Under the pieces are notes generated by a model. The model ran no database searches. It saw only the letters and a list, made by a program, of their open reading frames with translations, and had not been told where the DNA came from. Shown piece after piece: positions 1 to 9,319 of a stretch of 64,000 bases of DNA. Source of the DNA: Ornithinimicrobium humiphilum (lineage in GTDB: Bacteria > Actinomycetota > Actinomycetes > Actinomycetales > Dermatophilaceae); NCBI RefSeq assembly GCF_006716885.1, contig NZ_VFPU01000001.1, positions 620,001 through 684,000 on the forward strand. The letters run 5' to 3'. Numbering within the stretch: position 1 is the stretch's first letter; the number at the start of each line of letters is the position of its first letter. A program made the translations under genes and the position numbers.

Positions 1-605
1 AGCGTGCGGTGCTCCCGGGCCCGCATCAGCTCGACAGCCGCCCGCACCGTTGTATAGGCCGCGTCCTCCGCCACGCGCTCGAGGACGGGCTCGAGCCGGC
101 GCGTCAGGTCGGCGACGAGGGCGTCTCGCCGGGCGGTCTCGTCCGGCTCGGCGAGGACCACCCGGGTGACCTCGGCCACGTCCGGTCCGAGGACCTCCTC
201 CGCCCGGACGACGCGGTCCGTCAGTGCGAGGACGCTCGCCCCTAGCAGCGCCGCGAGCCCGCCGGGGTGGAAGGCGACGCCCGCGACCCGTCCGGCCGGC
301 GGGAGGTCGACGGCGAAGACCCGGGTGACGAGCCCGTGGACCAGCGCGGACGGCATACCGTGCCCGTGCATGGTGCCGCCCTCGGCGTCCTCGACCGTCA
401 GGTGGACGACCGGGTGGCCCAGCACCTGGGGCCGGAAAGGTCGGGACTCCTCACGCCGCCATCGCACCCACCAGTAGTGGGACGCCACGAGATCGAGCGG
501 CGCGGGCAGGTCGAGCTGCCCCACGTCGAAGACGTCCTGGCCGCGGGCCGGCCAGAGGACGCCCGCGGGACGGGGCCGGGCCTGTCGCGGATCTTCAAGC
601 GCCAC
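1..605 (-). CDS. AraC-family transcriptional regulator, N-terminal part (runs off the window)
   Basis: The minus strand from 605 reads open to the window edge, so the C-terminal AraC DNA-binding domain is not visible. The translation begins VALEDPRQARPRPAG and contains SHYWWVRWRRE, VLGHPVVHLTVED and RVAGVAFHPGGLAALLG, the pattern of the DUF6597-type N-terminal domain of AraC-like regulators. An in-frame TAG nine bases upstream of the first GTG (605) fixes that start. That TAG lies inside a TAGGAT -10-like box ending 6 nt before the GTG, so the mRNA may be leaderless. The gene is divergent from the VOC gene, with 27 bp between starts, and may regulate it. Family call is from motifs only; its ligand is unknown. 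Confidence 0.75.
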   Translation of the reverse strand, partial: MALEDPRQARPRPAGVLWPARGQDVFDVGQLDLPAPLDLVASHYWWVRWRREESRPFRPQVLGHPVVHLTVEDAEGGTMHGHGMPSALVHGLVTRVFAVDLPPAGRVAGVAFHPGGLAALLGASVLALTDRVVRAEEVLGPDVAEVTRVVLAEPDETARRDALVADLTRRLEPVLERVAEDAAYTTVRAAVELMRAREHRT

Positions 606-632
606 GCGGCGATCCTAGGCAGGCTCAAGGAC

Positions 633-1133
633 ATGAGCACCGACCAGCGCACCGCCCCCACCTCCGCGACCTACCGCCCCGCGGGATACACCTCGCTGAC
701 CCCCCTCGTGGTCGTCTCGCCCGCCGCCGAGGCCGTCGCGTTCTACGAGGACGTCCTCGGCGCCCGCGTCGTCACCCGGATGGACGGGCCGGACGGGCGG
801 GTCTGGCACTGCGAGCTCGAGCTGGCGGACGGCCGGCTGCAGCTGATGGACCCGAACGACCAGTTCTCCGCGGTCGCGGGCGACCCCGCCTCGGACGACG
901 CACGGTTCAGCATCGCGGTCTACGTGCCCGACGTCGACGCCACGCTGGCCCGGGCACGGGAGCGGGGCGCCCGCGTCCGTGAGGAAGCGGCCGACTTCGA
1001 GGTCACCGGCGACCGGTTCGCGTCCGTCCAGGACCCCTATGGCGTGCGCTGGACCCTCATGACCCGCACCGCCCCGCGGACGGACGAGGAGGTCCAGCAG
1101 GCGCTGGACGCCTGGGCGGCCTCGATGGGCTGA
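633..1133 (+). CDS. VOC / glyoxalase-bleomycin resistance fold protein (PhnB-like)
   Basis: A 166-residue cytoplasmic protein. YTSLTPLVVVSPAAEAVAFY (residues about 16-35) and the later DPYGVRWTL are hallmarks of the YdcN/PhnB-like branch of the vicinal-oxygen-chelate superfamily, with two beta-alpha-beta-beta-beta modules in one chain. ATG 633 follows CAAGGAC at a good ribosome-binding distance; an upstream in-frame extension exists but crosses the divergent regulator and is rejected. Such genes beside AraC regulators often encode small-molecule binding or detoxification proteins. No substrate can be named from sequence. Confidence 0.8.
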   Translation: MSTDQRTAPTSATYRPAGYTSLTPLVVVSPAAEAVAFYEDVLGARVVTRMDGPDGRVWHCELELADGRLQLMDPNDQFSAVAGDPASDDARFSIAVYVPDVDATLARARERGARVREEAADFEVTGDRFASVQDPYGVRWTLMTRTAPRTDEEVQQALDAWAASMG

Positions 1134-1148
1134 GACCCGGTCCGTCCG

Positions 1149-2114
<966 letters not shown>

Positions 2115-2188
2115 CAAGAACCTTCTTCCAGCGGAGGTGGTGAGAACCGCCCCAGGTTACCGGCAGGCCGCCCGCCCGACCGGGTGGT

Positions 2189-3412
2189 TCAGCTCAGGCG
2201 CTCGATGACCATGGCCATGCCCTGGCCGCCGCCGACGCACATCGTCTCCAGGCCGAACTGCTTGTCGTACGTCTGCAGCGCGTTGATGAGCGTCGTGGAG
2301 ATGCGGGCACCGGTGGAGCCGAAGGGGTGCCCGAGGGCGATGGCGCCGCCGTGGACGTTGAGCTTGTCGTAGTCCATGCCCAGGGCGTCGGCCGAGCCGA
2401 GCACCTGGACGGCGAAGGCCTCGTTGATCTCGTAGAGGTCCATGTCGTCGATCGTCATGCCGGCGCGGGCGAGCGCCTGCTGCGACGCCTCCACCGGACC
2501 CAGGCCCATGATCTCCGGGGACAGGGCGGACACCCCGGTGGAGACGATGCGGGCCAGCGGGGTCAGGCCGAGGTCCTTGGCCTTGATGTCGCTCATGACG
2601 ACCAGGGCGGCGGCGCCGTCGTTGAGCGGGCAGCAGTTGCCCGCGGTGACGGTGCCGTTCTCGCGGAAGACCGGCTGCAGCTGCGAGACCTTCTCGAGGG
2701 TGACGCCCGCGCGGGGGCCGTCGTCCGTGGAGACGACGGTGCCGTCGGCGAGGGTGACCGGGGCGATCTCGCGCTCGAAGACGCCCGCGGCGATGGCGGC
2801 CTCGGCGCGGTTCTGCGAGGTCACGCCCCACTCGTCCTGGCGCTCGCGGGAGATGCCGAGGGAGGTGGCGACGTTCTCGGCGGTCTGGCCCATGGCGATG
2901 TAGATGTCGGGCAGCGCGCCCTCGGCCCGCGGGTCGGTCCAGGTGCGGTTGGTGCGGGCGGTCTCCTCGGTGCGCGCCATGGCGTCGGCGAAGCGCGGGT
3001 TCTTGACCTCGGCGTCACCGCCGCCGGCCCCGGCGAAGCGCGGGTAGCGCGAGACGCACTCGACGCCGGCGCTGACGAAGATGTCGCCCTCGCCGGCCTT
3101 GATCGCGTGGAAGGCCTGGCGGGTGGTCTGCACCGAGGAGGCGCAGAAGCGGTTGACCGTGGACCCCGGCACGCCGTCGAGACCCAGCAGGATGTTGACG
3201 ACGCGGGCCATGTTGAAGCCGTGCTCGGCGGACGGCTCGGCGCACCCCAGGTAGAGGTCGTCGATCGTGGTCGGGTCGAGCGCCGGCACCTGCTCGAGGG
3301 CGGCACGGACGACGTGCGCGGCCAGGTCGTCCGGGCGGACGGTGGTCAGCGAGCCCTTGAATGCGCGACCGATCGGGGTGCGGGCGGCGGCGACGATGAC
3401 GGCCTCGGCCAT
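2189..3412 (-). CDS. thiolase (acetyl-CoA acyltransferase family)
   Basis: A 407-residue thiolase, full length for the family. The nucleophile Cys90 lies in NRFCASS, the active-site His about 362 in GHPFGSTGAR, and the second Cys about 392 in CVGGGQGMAM. It should cleave 3-ketoacyl-CoA (beta-oxidation) or condense two acyl-CoAs. No hydroxyacyl-CoA dehydrogenase or other beta-oxidation partner is adjacent, so the direction and chain length are open. Several phrases resemble the steroid/fatty-acid thiolases of actinobacteria, but that is an impression. ATG 3412 has a strong GGAGGAA ribosome site. It lies near an olefin (ole) operon that also uses acyl-CoA, though it is not in the same transcript. 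Confidence 0.9.
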   Translation of the reverse strand: MAEAVIVAAARTPIGRAFKGSLTTVRPDDLAAHVVRAALEQVPALDPTTIDDLYLGCAEPSAEHGFNMARVVNILLGLDGVPGSTVNRFCASSVQTTRQAFHAIKAGEGDIFVSAGVECVSRYPRFAGAGGGDAEVKNPRFADAMARTEETARTNRTWTDPRAEGALPDIYIAMGQTAENVATSLGISRERQDEWGVTSQNRAEAAIAAGVFEREIAPVTLADGTVVSTDDGPRAGVTLEKVSQLQPVFRENGTVTAGNCCPLNDGAAALVVMSDIKAKDLGLTPLARIVSTGVSALSPEIMGLGPVEASQQALARAGMTIDDMDLYEINEAFAVQVLGSADALGMDYDKLNVHGGAIALGHPFGSTGARISTTLINALQTYDKQFGLETMCVGGGQGMAMVIERLS

Positions 3413-3630
3413 GGGTTCCTCCTAGACGACGCGGGTATGCCGGAAGTCTAGGCCGGTGCGCCGGGTGCCCCGACGGCGAGGGGCCGGGGGCAGGCACGAC
3501 GGGAGGGACCGGGGGCGGCAGGACGGGGAGGGGCGGGGCGGCGCAGGAAGGGGTTGCCGCACGGCCGGTCGGGGGGTTGACTCGGTGGGGTCGGTGGAGT
3601 CGTGAGGGTCCAGGCACGGAGGTGTGCGAC
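3413..3630. other. intergenic region between divergent thiolase and RraA-like genes
   Basis: Mostly G-rich purine-biased sequence (3470-3560) with no credible reading frame. It contains one GGTATGCC copy (3434) and a TTGACT box at 3577-3582 that could be the -35 of the RraA-like gene. I see no hairpin or RNA gene. Confidence 0.4.
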
Positions 3631-4251
3631 GTGGAGCACGAGGACTGGCGCGCCCGCGCCCGAGCCGTCGGCTGCGCGCCGCTCGTCGACGCCATGGGGC
3701 GCCACCACTCGCACCGCGCCCACCTGCCGGCGCTCGCCAGCCCCGCGCCCGACCGGGTCCTGCTGGGCCCGGCGGTCACCATCCACTACTTGCCGACCCG
3801 CGACGACGGGCCCCGGCGGGACTTCGGCGAGGTCTTCGCCGAGGCGGTCCGGGACGCACCGGAGGGCGCGGTGCTCGTCCTCGACAGCGGCGGCCACCCC
3901 GAGGTCTCGCACGCCGGGGGCGTCAAGCTCACCCGGGTGGCCGCCCACGGGCTGGCCGGGGTGCTGGCCGACGGCCTGCTGCGCGACTTCGACGAGCTCG
4001 CCGGGCACGGCTTCGCGACGTGGTGCCGCGGCGAGGCGGTGCGCTGGGGCGGTGACAGCGTGATGCCGGTCGCGGCCGGAGTCGCGGTCGAGGTCGCAGG
4101 CGTCACGGTGCGGCCGGGCGACGTCGTCTACGTCGACCGCACCGGCGGGGTCGTGATCCCCGCCGACAGCCTGGAGACGGTGCTGGCCGAGGCCGAGTCG
4201 GTGGTGGCCGACGACGAGCGCTACGCGGCCGAGCTGCGCGGCGAAGGCTGA
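3631..4251 (+). CDS. RraA / HMG-aldolase family protein (demethylmenaquinone methyltransferase-like fold)
   Basis: About 206 residues. VLADGLLRDFDEL carries the R-D-x-x-E/D signature seen in class II HMG/CHA aldolases and RraA-like proteins, and LGPAVTIHYLPT and VVYVDRTGGVVIP match other conserved blocks of the fold. Family members are metal-dependent aldolases or decarboxylases of oxaloacetate-like substrates, or RNase E inhibitors in proteobacteria; the sequence does not decide between them. GTG 3631 is chosen because GGAGGTG lies six bases upstream; an in-frame TTG at 3577 and GTG at 3622 lack well-placed ribosome sites. It converges on oleD. Confidence 0.75.
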   Translation: MEHEDWRARARAVGCAPLVDAMGRHHSHRAHLPALASPAPDRVLLGPAVTIHYLPTRDDGPRRDFGEVFAEAVRDAPEGAVLVLDSGGHPEVSHAGGVKLTRVAAHGLAGVLADGLLRDFDELAGHGFATWCRGEAVRWGGDSVMPVAAGVAVEVAGVTVRPGDVVYVDRTGGVVIPADSLETVLAEAESVVADDERYAAELRGEG

Positions 4252-4298
4252 GCACGCGGACCTCGGTCCTGGCTGCCCGTCGACGACGCGCGCCGGGC

Positions 4299-4316
4299 CT
4301 CCACCCCTGGGTGGGG
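4299..4316. terminator. hairpin between convergent RraA-like and oleD genes
   Basis: CCACC (4301-4305) pairs with GGTGG (4310-4314) across a CCTG loop, with flanking C-G and T-G extension. There is no U tract, as usual in this window. It sits 48 bp after one stop codon and 7 bp after the other, so it could serve both. Confidence 0.45.
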
Positions 4317-4322
4317 ACCGCC

Positions 4323-5312
4323 CTAGACCTGCCCCGTCGCCGCCAGCCGGGCCAGACCCTCGTCGATGCTCACCCGGGGCGTCCAGCCGAGCACCTCGCG
4401 GGTGCGCCGCTGGTCGAACCAGTGCGCCGTGCTCAGCTGCTCGGCGAGGAAGCGGGTGAGCGGCGGCTGGGTGATGGGCCGCACGCCGGGCAGCCGCTCG
4501 GAGAGCGCGACGGCCCCCTCCACGGCGGCGCCGAGTGCCACCGCCACCGGCGACGGCACGTGCAGCCGGGGACCGGGGACGCCGAGGGCACGGCAGATCT
4601 CGGCGACCAGCTCGCCGACGGGCCGCGGCTCGCCGTTGGTGACGACGAAGGCCTCGCCGTGCGCCCGGTCGACGTGCTCCAGGGCCGCGACCACGCCCTC
4701 GGCGGCGTTGTCGACGTAGGTGGTGTCGATGAGCGCGGTCCCGGGGCCGACGAGCGCCAGTCGCCCCTGCCGGGCGCGCTCGGCGATGCGGCCGACCAGC
4801 TGGGTGTCGCCGGGACCCCACACGAGGTGCGGTCGCACGGCGGTCACCGCCAGGTCGGGCGAGTCGGCGAGGAGGGCGAAGAGCTCGGCGGCGGCCTTGG
4901 TGCGGGCGTAGGAGCCGCGGGCCCGCATCGGGCTCGCCGGCCCGGCGCCCTCGCCCGCCAGCGAGGAGCCCGTGTGGGCCACGGAGGGGGAGGAGACCTG
5001 GACCATCCGGCCGCCCTGCGCCCGCATCGCCTCGACGACGTGGCGGGTGCCCCGCACGTTGACGTCGACGAAGTCCATCCACCGGCCGACCACGTCGACC
5101 TTGGCCGCCAGGTGCACGACCGCGTCCTGCCCGGCCACGGCCCGGGTGACGGCGTCCTCGTCGCGCACGTCGCCCAGCACCTCGCGGTGCCGCCCGCCGG
5201 CGCTGCGCCGCTGCATGACGGTGACGTCCCAGCCGCGCTCGGCGAGCAGGTCGGCAACGGCGCCGCCGAGCATGCCGCTGGCACCGGTCACGAGCACCCT
5301 GTCTCCGGCCAT
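4323..5312 (-). CDS. oleD: OleD, NAD(P)H-dependent 2-alkyl-3-ketoacid reductase (SDR)
   Basis: A 329-residue extended SDR. The Rossmann motif VTGASGMLGG is at residues 8-17 and the catalytic Y135-x-x-x-K139 in SYARTK. In the Ole pathway OleD reduces the 2-alkyl-3-ketoacid made by OleA to the 2-alkyl-3-hydroxyacid, the substrate of OleC. It resembles 3-beta-HSD/epimerase proteins, so the assignment rests largely on the operon. ATG 5312 shares one base with the oleBC stop (TGATG), implying coupled translation. In-frame open sequence continues upstream inside oleBC but is not the real start. Confidence 0.85.
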   Translation of the reverse strand: MAGDRVLVTGASGMLGGAVADLLAERGWDVTVMQRRSAGGRHREVLGDVRDEDAVTRAVAGQDAVVHLAAKVDVVGRWMDFVDVNVRGTRHVVEAMRAQGGRMVQVSSPSVAHTGSSLAGEGAGPASPMRARGSYARTKAAAELFALLADSPDLAVTAVRPHLVWGPGDTQLVGRIAERARQGRLALVGPGTALIDTTYVDNAAEGVVAALEHVDRAHGEAFVVTNGEPRPVGELVAEICRALGVPGPRLHVPSPVAVALGAAVEGAVALSERLPGVRPITQPPLTRFLAEQLSTAHWFDQRRTREVLGWTPRVSIDEGLARLAATGQV

Positions 5313-8095
5313 CAGCGGCTCCTCGTCCTCGGCGCGCGGTCGCGGACCAGGTCCGCGACCCGTTCGCGCAGCGTCCTGCCGTGCAGCACGCCCGCGGCCC
5401 AGGCCGAGAGCGCGGAGCGGTCGACCTTGCTGGCGTGCCGCACGTCGACCGGCAGCCAGTCGCGGACCAGCACGGCCGCCACGGGGACCCCGGCGGTCTC
5501 GCGCACGGCCCGGGCGAGGTCGCCGTCGGCGAGGCGTCCGGGCCCGGCGGGGGCGCCGGTGACCCGGGCGGCGATCCCGACGCGGTCGGAGGGGACGACG
5601 ACGGCCACCAGCTGCTGGGTGCCGACCGGACCGACCCCGACGAGCGCGACGTCGGCGACGCCGCCGAGCGACCGCAGCCGCTGCTCCACGGGATAGGGCG
5701 TGACGGGCCCGTCGGGCGTGGTGAGGACGTGGGCGAGCCGGCCCTCGACCCACAGGCGTCCACGGGCGTCGAGATGACCGACGTCGCCGGTGCGGTGCCA
5801 GCCCGCCGGACGGTCGCTGGCGCGCTGGTTCGTCCACAGCCGGTCGTAGCGGTTCTTGACGTGCGGGCCGCGCACGACGATCTCGCCGACCACCCCTGGC
5901 GTGGTGACCAGCTCCTCGGCGGGTATGCCGTGCTCGTCCAGCGGGGCGATCCCCAGCTCGGTCCGCGCGACGGGGGCCCCGACGCAGACGCCGGCCTCGT
6001 CCCGGTCGGCGGCACCGGCCGCGCCGAGCGCCTCGTCGGCCGCCACGACGGGGTCGAGGGTGGCGACGGGCAGCACCTCCGTCATGCCGTAGGGGGTGTG
6101 GGTCGCCGCCGCCGGCAGCAGCTCGCGGACCTGCCGCAGCAGCTCGACGGGCACCGGGGCCCCGGCCGAGAGCACGAGCCGGGGCCGGGCCAGGACGGCC
6201 CGGTCGTGGTCGCCGGCCTCCGCCGCGGTGGTGACGACGTTGCGGAGCGCGGCGGGCGCGGCGAAGACGACGGTCGCGTCCACCGCCGCCACAGCCTCGG
6301 CGAGGCCCCGGGCGGTGAGCGTGTGCGGGGCGGTGACGTCCATGTCGGGCACGACGCCGGTCAGCCCCAGCGCCGGGCCGTAGAGCGCGAACGGCGCGAA
6401 GGCCGCGACGAGCCGCTCGCCCGGGGCGAGACCGAAGGTGTCGCGCAGCAGCGCCACCTGGGCGCCCAGACCGTCCCGGGTGTAGACGACGCCCTTGGGC
6501 GGCCCGGTCGCGCCGGAGGTGAAGAGGACGGCGCCGTCGGCGTCGCCGCGCAGCGCCGAGGGGTCGGGCAGCTCGGTGGAGGTGGCGGCCCCCTGGCGGG
6601 CCAGCCCGTCGAGCTCCTCGCCGCCGGGCTCGATCCGCAGCCGCGAGCCGGGCACGCGGGTGAGGTCGGCCAGCCGCAGCGCCCTGCCGATGCCGACGAC
6701 GTGGGCGGGGCCGGCCGAGCGCAGGGCGGTGCCGAGCCGCGCCAGGCCCAGCCCGGCGTCGGCCACGACGACCACGGCACCGAGCCGCCAGACTGCGTAG
6801 ACGAGGGTGGTCAGCTCGACGCCGGGCGGGACGAGGAGCGCCACCCGGTCACCGGGACGCACGCCCCGGGCGAGCAGCCCGCGGGCGACGTCGGTCGCCA
6901 GCCGGTCCAGCTCGCCGAAGGTCACCGAGCGGCGGCCGCCGCGCAGCTCGACCACGGCGGGGGCGTCGAGGTCACGGGTGTCGACCCGGATCGCCACCCG
7001 CGGCACGTCGTCGGGAGGAAGGTCTCCGCCGTCGGCGACGTCGTCCGCACCGGCAGCGGCGCCATGAACCTCCCCGGCCGGCGTTCGCTCCGACAGCCAG
7101 CGCCAGACGACCCCGACCCCCTCGGGCCGGTCCTCGAGCACCAGGTGCGAGGCGCCGGCGTAGCGCTGGACGTCGGCGTGCGGCAGCCGCGTCAGCAGGT
7201 CGTCGAGGTAGCGCTCGCCGAAGACCGGGTCGCGCGGGCCCCAGACCAGCAGGGCCGGCACCTCGGCCAGGGCGGTCAGGCCCTCGGCCACGGCGTCGAG
7301 CGCCGCCCGGCTCGGGTGGTCCGTCTCGAAGGGGATGTCTGCGACGAAGTCGGCCACGGCCGCCCGGCGGCCCGGCGTGCCGTAGGGCGCGGCGAAGGCG
7401 TCCCGCACCTCCCGGGGCAGCGGCGGCAACGACAGCGCGGTCGTGGCGCGCACGAAGGCGGGCGTGCGACGGCATACCTGCGCCAGGAGACCGGGGGAGC
7501 GGGCGAGCCGGATCGCGGCCGGGGGCGCGAACTCGGCCGGCTGGTGCACGGCGGTGTTGGTCAGCACGACCCCGACGAGCGACTCGACGTGGCGCAGCGC
7601 CCACCCGAGGGAGATCGGGCCGCCCCAGTCGTGGGCGAGCACCGCGACCGGGCCGTCGAGCACGCCGAGCACCTCGGTGAGGCGGTCGAGGTCCTCGATG
7701 CGCTGGGGCAGGGACCGCGGCTCGGCGGTGCGCTCCGACCACCCCATCCCGAGCTGGTCGACGGCGACGACGCGCCAGCCGGCGGGTGCCGAGGCGACGA
7801 CGCGACGCCACAGGTAGGACCAGGTCGGGTTGCCGTGGACGCACACCAGGGTCGCGACCGGCTCCTCGCCGCGCTCCCGGAGCAGCGGCCCGGTGTCGAG
7901 CACGTGCCAGTGGCGCGGCGTGCCCTCGGCGTCGGGGGCGACGACGACCTGCGACCAGGCCCGGTCGAGCCCCGGCAGGTCTCGACGCGGCAGACCCGGC
8001 GGGTCGGTCACCGCCCGCCCGGCCGGTCCGTGGATCCGCTGGGCGAGCGGTCCGTCGGTGCTGCGGGGGTGCGCGGTCGGGCCCACGGAGCTCAC
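5312..8095 (-). CDS. oleBC: OleBC fusion: beta-lactone decarboxylase plus beta-lactone synthetase
   Basis: A 927-residue two-domain protein. Residues about 40-335 are an alpha/beta hydrolase of the haloalkane-dehalogenase type: oxyanion HGNP at 87-90, nucleophile D156 in HDWGG, acid D289 in WGPRDP and H317 in GASH, as in OleB, which decarboxylates a cis-beta-lactone to an olefin. After an Ala/Asp-rich linker (335-370) an AMP-binding enzyme follows: LFTSGATGPPKG (524-535), YGMTE (669-673) and TGD (769-771), as in OleC, which forms the beta-lactone from a 2-alkyl-3-hydroxyacid with ATP. Fused OleBC is known from actinobacteria such as Micrococcus. GTG 8095 begins one base after the oleA stop; GTG 8086 is an alternative. 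Confidence 0.9.
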   Translation of the reverse strand: MSSVGPTAHPRSTDGPLAQRIHGPAGRAVTDPPGLPRRDLPGLDRAWSQVVVAPDAEGTPRHWHVLDTGPLLRERGEEPVATLVCVHGNPTWSYLWRRVVASAPAGWRVVAVDQLGMGWSERTAEPRSLPQRIEDLDRLTEVLGVLDGPVAVLAHDWGGPISLGWALRHVESLVGVVLTNTAVHQPAEFAPPAAIRLARSPGLLAQVCRRTPAFVRATTALSLPPLPREVRDAFAAPYGTPGRRAAVADFVADIPFETDHPSRAALDAVAEGLTALAEVPALLVWGPRDPVFGERYLDDLLTRLPHADVQRYAGASHLVLEDRPEGVGVVWRWLSERTPAGEVHGAAAGADDVADGGDLPPDDVPRVAIRVDTRDLDAPAVVELRGGRRSVTFGELDRLATDVARGLLARGVRPGDRVALLVPPGVELTTLVYAVWRLGAVVVVADAGLGLARLGTALRSAGPAHVVGIGRALRLADLTRVPGSRLRIEPGGEELDGLARQGAATSTELPDPSALRGDADGAVLFTSGATGPPKGVVYTRDGLGAQVALLRDTFGLAPGERLVAAFAPFALYGPALGLTGVVPDMDVTAPHTLTARGLAEAVAAVDATVVFAAPAALRNVVTTAAEAGDHDRAVLARPRLVLSAGAPVPVELLRQVRELLPAAATHTPYGMTEVLPVATLDPVVAADEALGAAGAADRDEAGVCVGAPVARTELGIAPLDEHGIPAEELVTTPGVVGEIVVRGPHVKNRYDRLWTNQRASDRPAGWHRTGDVGHLDARGRLWVEGRLAHVLTTPDGPVTPYPVEQRLRSLGGVADVALVGVGPVGTQQLVAVVVPSDRVGIAARVTGAPAGPGRLADGDLARAVRETAGVPVAAVLVRDWLPVDVRHASKVDRSALSAWAAGVLHGRTLRERVADLVRDRAPRTRSR

Positions 8096-8096
8096 C

Positions 8097-9119
8097 TCAC
8101 CAGGTGAGCTCGAGGCAGCTCATGTTGAGCCCCGAGCCGACCCCCATCATGAGCACCCGGTCGCCGGGACGGAGCGAGTCCGCCTCCTTGGCGAGGGTGA
8201 TGGCCACGGCCGCGGGGCCGACGTTGCCCAGGGTCGGGAAGGTCAGCGGGATGCGGCTCTGGTCGATCCCCAGGGCCTCTGCGGTCTTCGCGGTGTGCAC
8301 GCTGGAGACCTGGTGCACGACGTAACGGTCCATGTCGTCCCAGGAGAACTCGCCGCGGGCCTCCTCCCAGAGCTCGCGCGCCAGCTGCACGCCGGCGGTG
8401 AGCAGGCCCTGGGAGTCGGTGCGCATCTCGGTGAAGTCGCCGACGCACAGGTCGTGGTGCTCGGTCGCCGCCCGGCTCACGCCGCCGACGACGCGGTGGC
8501 CCTCCGGGTGCTCGCTCGCCCGGCCCAGCACCATCGCGGCGGCGCCGGAGCCCAGGGTGAGGGTGGCGAACTGGTCGAGGAGGTCGCGCGCGGTGGTCTC
8601 CTCGCCGACCAGCCGGGCCAGCGTGTTCTCCTGCGGCTCCCGGGAGCCCTCGCCGTCGACGACCAGGGCGTAGTCGATCTGGCCGGCGTCGATCATCGTG
8701 GCGGCGAGCTGCATACCGTTGACGAAGCCCAGGCAGGCGTTGGTGAGGTCGAAGTTGAGGCAGGAGGAGGGCAGGCCCAGCCGGGCGTGCACGTCGACCG
8801 CGATCGAGGGCTCCAGGTGGCTGCGGCTCACCGAGGTGTTGACGAGCAGCCCGACGCGGGAGGGGTCGATGCTCGCCTGCTCCAGCGCGAGCCGGGCGGC
8901 CTCGGCGGTGCCGTCGACGAAGTGCTGGTCCTCGCGCCACCAGCGGCGCTCCCGGATGCCGGCCAGGGCCGCCAGCATGCCGGGCCGCAGCCCGTTGCGA
9001 CGGTAGGAGTCGGCCAGGACCTCGTCGAAGTCGTCGGAGGTCTTCACCACGGGTGCGTCGACCGCCGTGACGGAGAGCACGGCGGTGTCGTGGTGCCGGA
9101 AGGTGGCGTTGCCGTTCAA
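8097..9119 (-). CDS. oleA: OleA, thiolase-superfamily acyl-CoA head-to-head condensing enzyme
   Basis: A 340-residue FabH-like protein. Cys129 in NACLGF is the acylated nucleophile, with H269 in VHQVSS, N299 in GNVGPA and E103 in SVSRSHLEPS, the glutamate that acts as base in OleA. The C-terminus GVGSGLN...CLELTW is also characteristic. OleA joins two fatty acyl-CoAs to a 2-alkyl-3-ketoacid, committing carbon to long-chain olefins or beta-lactones. TTG 9119 is preferred because GAGGAAG lies seven bases upstream; a longer in-frame frame to 9161 reads through that ribosome site. It heads the oleA-oleBC-oleD operon. Confidence 0.92.
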   Translation of the reverse strand: MNGNATFRHHDTAVLSVTAVDAPVVKTSDDFDEVLADSYRRNGLRPGMLAALAGIRERRWWREDQHFVDGTAEAARLALEQASIDPSRVGLLVNTSVSRSHLEPSIAVDVHARLGLPSSCLNFDLTNACLGFVNGMQLAATMIDAGQIDYALVVDGEGSREPQENTLARLVGEETTARDLLDQFATLTLGSGAAAMVLGRASEHPEGHRVVGGVSRAATEHHDLCVGDFTEMRTDSQGLLTAGVQLARELWEEARGEFSWDDMDRYVVHQVSSVHTAKTAEALGIDQSRIPLTFPTLGNVGPAAVAITLAKEADSLRPGDRVLMMGVGSGLNMSCLELTW

Positions 9120-9319
9120 GAGTGTTCTTCCTCGTTCCTGCTGGGGGGGACGAAGATCCATTCGACCACGCGCCGTTCCCGCGCGAGAAACGAGTCGGAC
9201 CGTGCGCCCGCGGGGGCCGGTGGCGGGCCCGTGGGCCCAGCCGTCGGGGCGGACGGTGTGTCACGATGGACGACAGGTATCGGTCGCGCTCCGGGCACGA
9301 CCACCCCGGGGAAAGGACG
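9120..9319. promoter_or_regulatory. divergent promoter region, oleA operon versus lipoprotein gene
   Basis: A 200-bp gap that must hold promoters for both directions. A CACGAT hexamer occurs near 9263, upstream of the lipoprotein, but I cannot assign -35/-10 pairs with confidence. A GC-rich stretch at 9210-9240 has short self-complementary runs. No reading frame is supported. Confidence 0.4.

Noticed and set aside
3448..6015. 855-codon minus-strand frame over the RraA-like and oleD genes
   Set aside because: Low-complexity Arg/Pro/Ala translation without domains, crossing a convergent junction.
5381..8107. Very long plus-strand reading frame opposite oleBC
   Set aside because: Composition is a GC-rich antisense shadow (Gly/Arg/Asp/Gln repeats) with no motifs, while the minus strand encodes intact catalytic domains.
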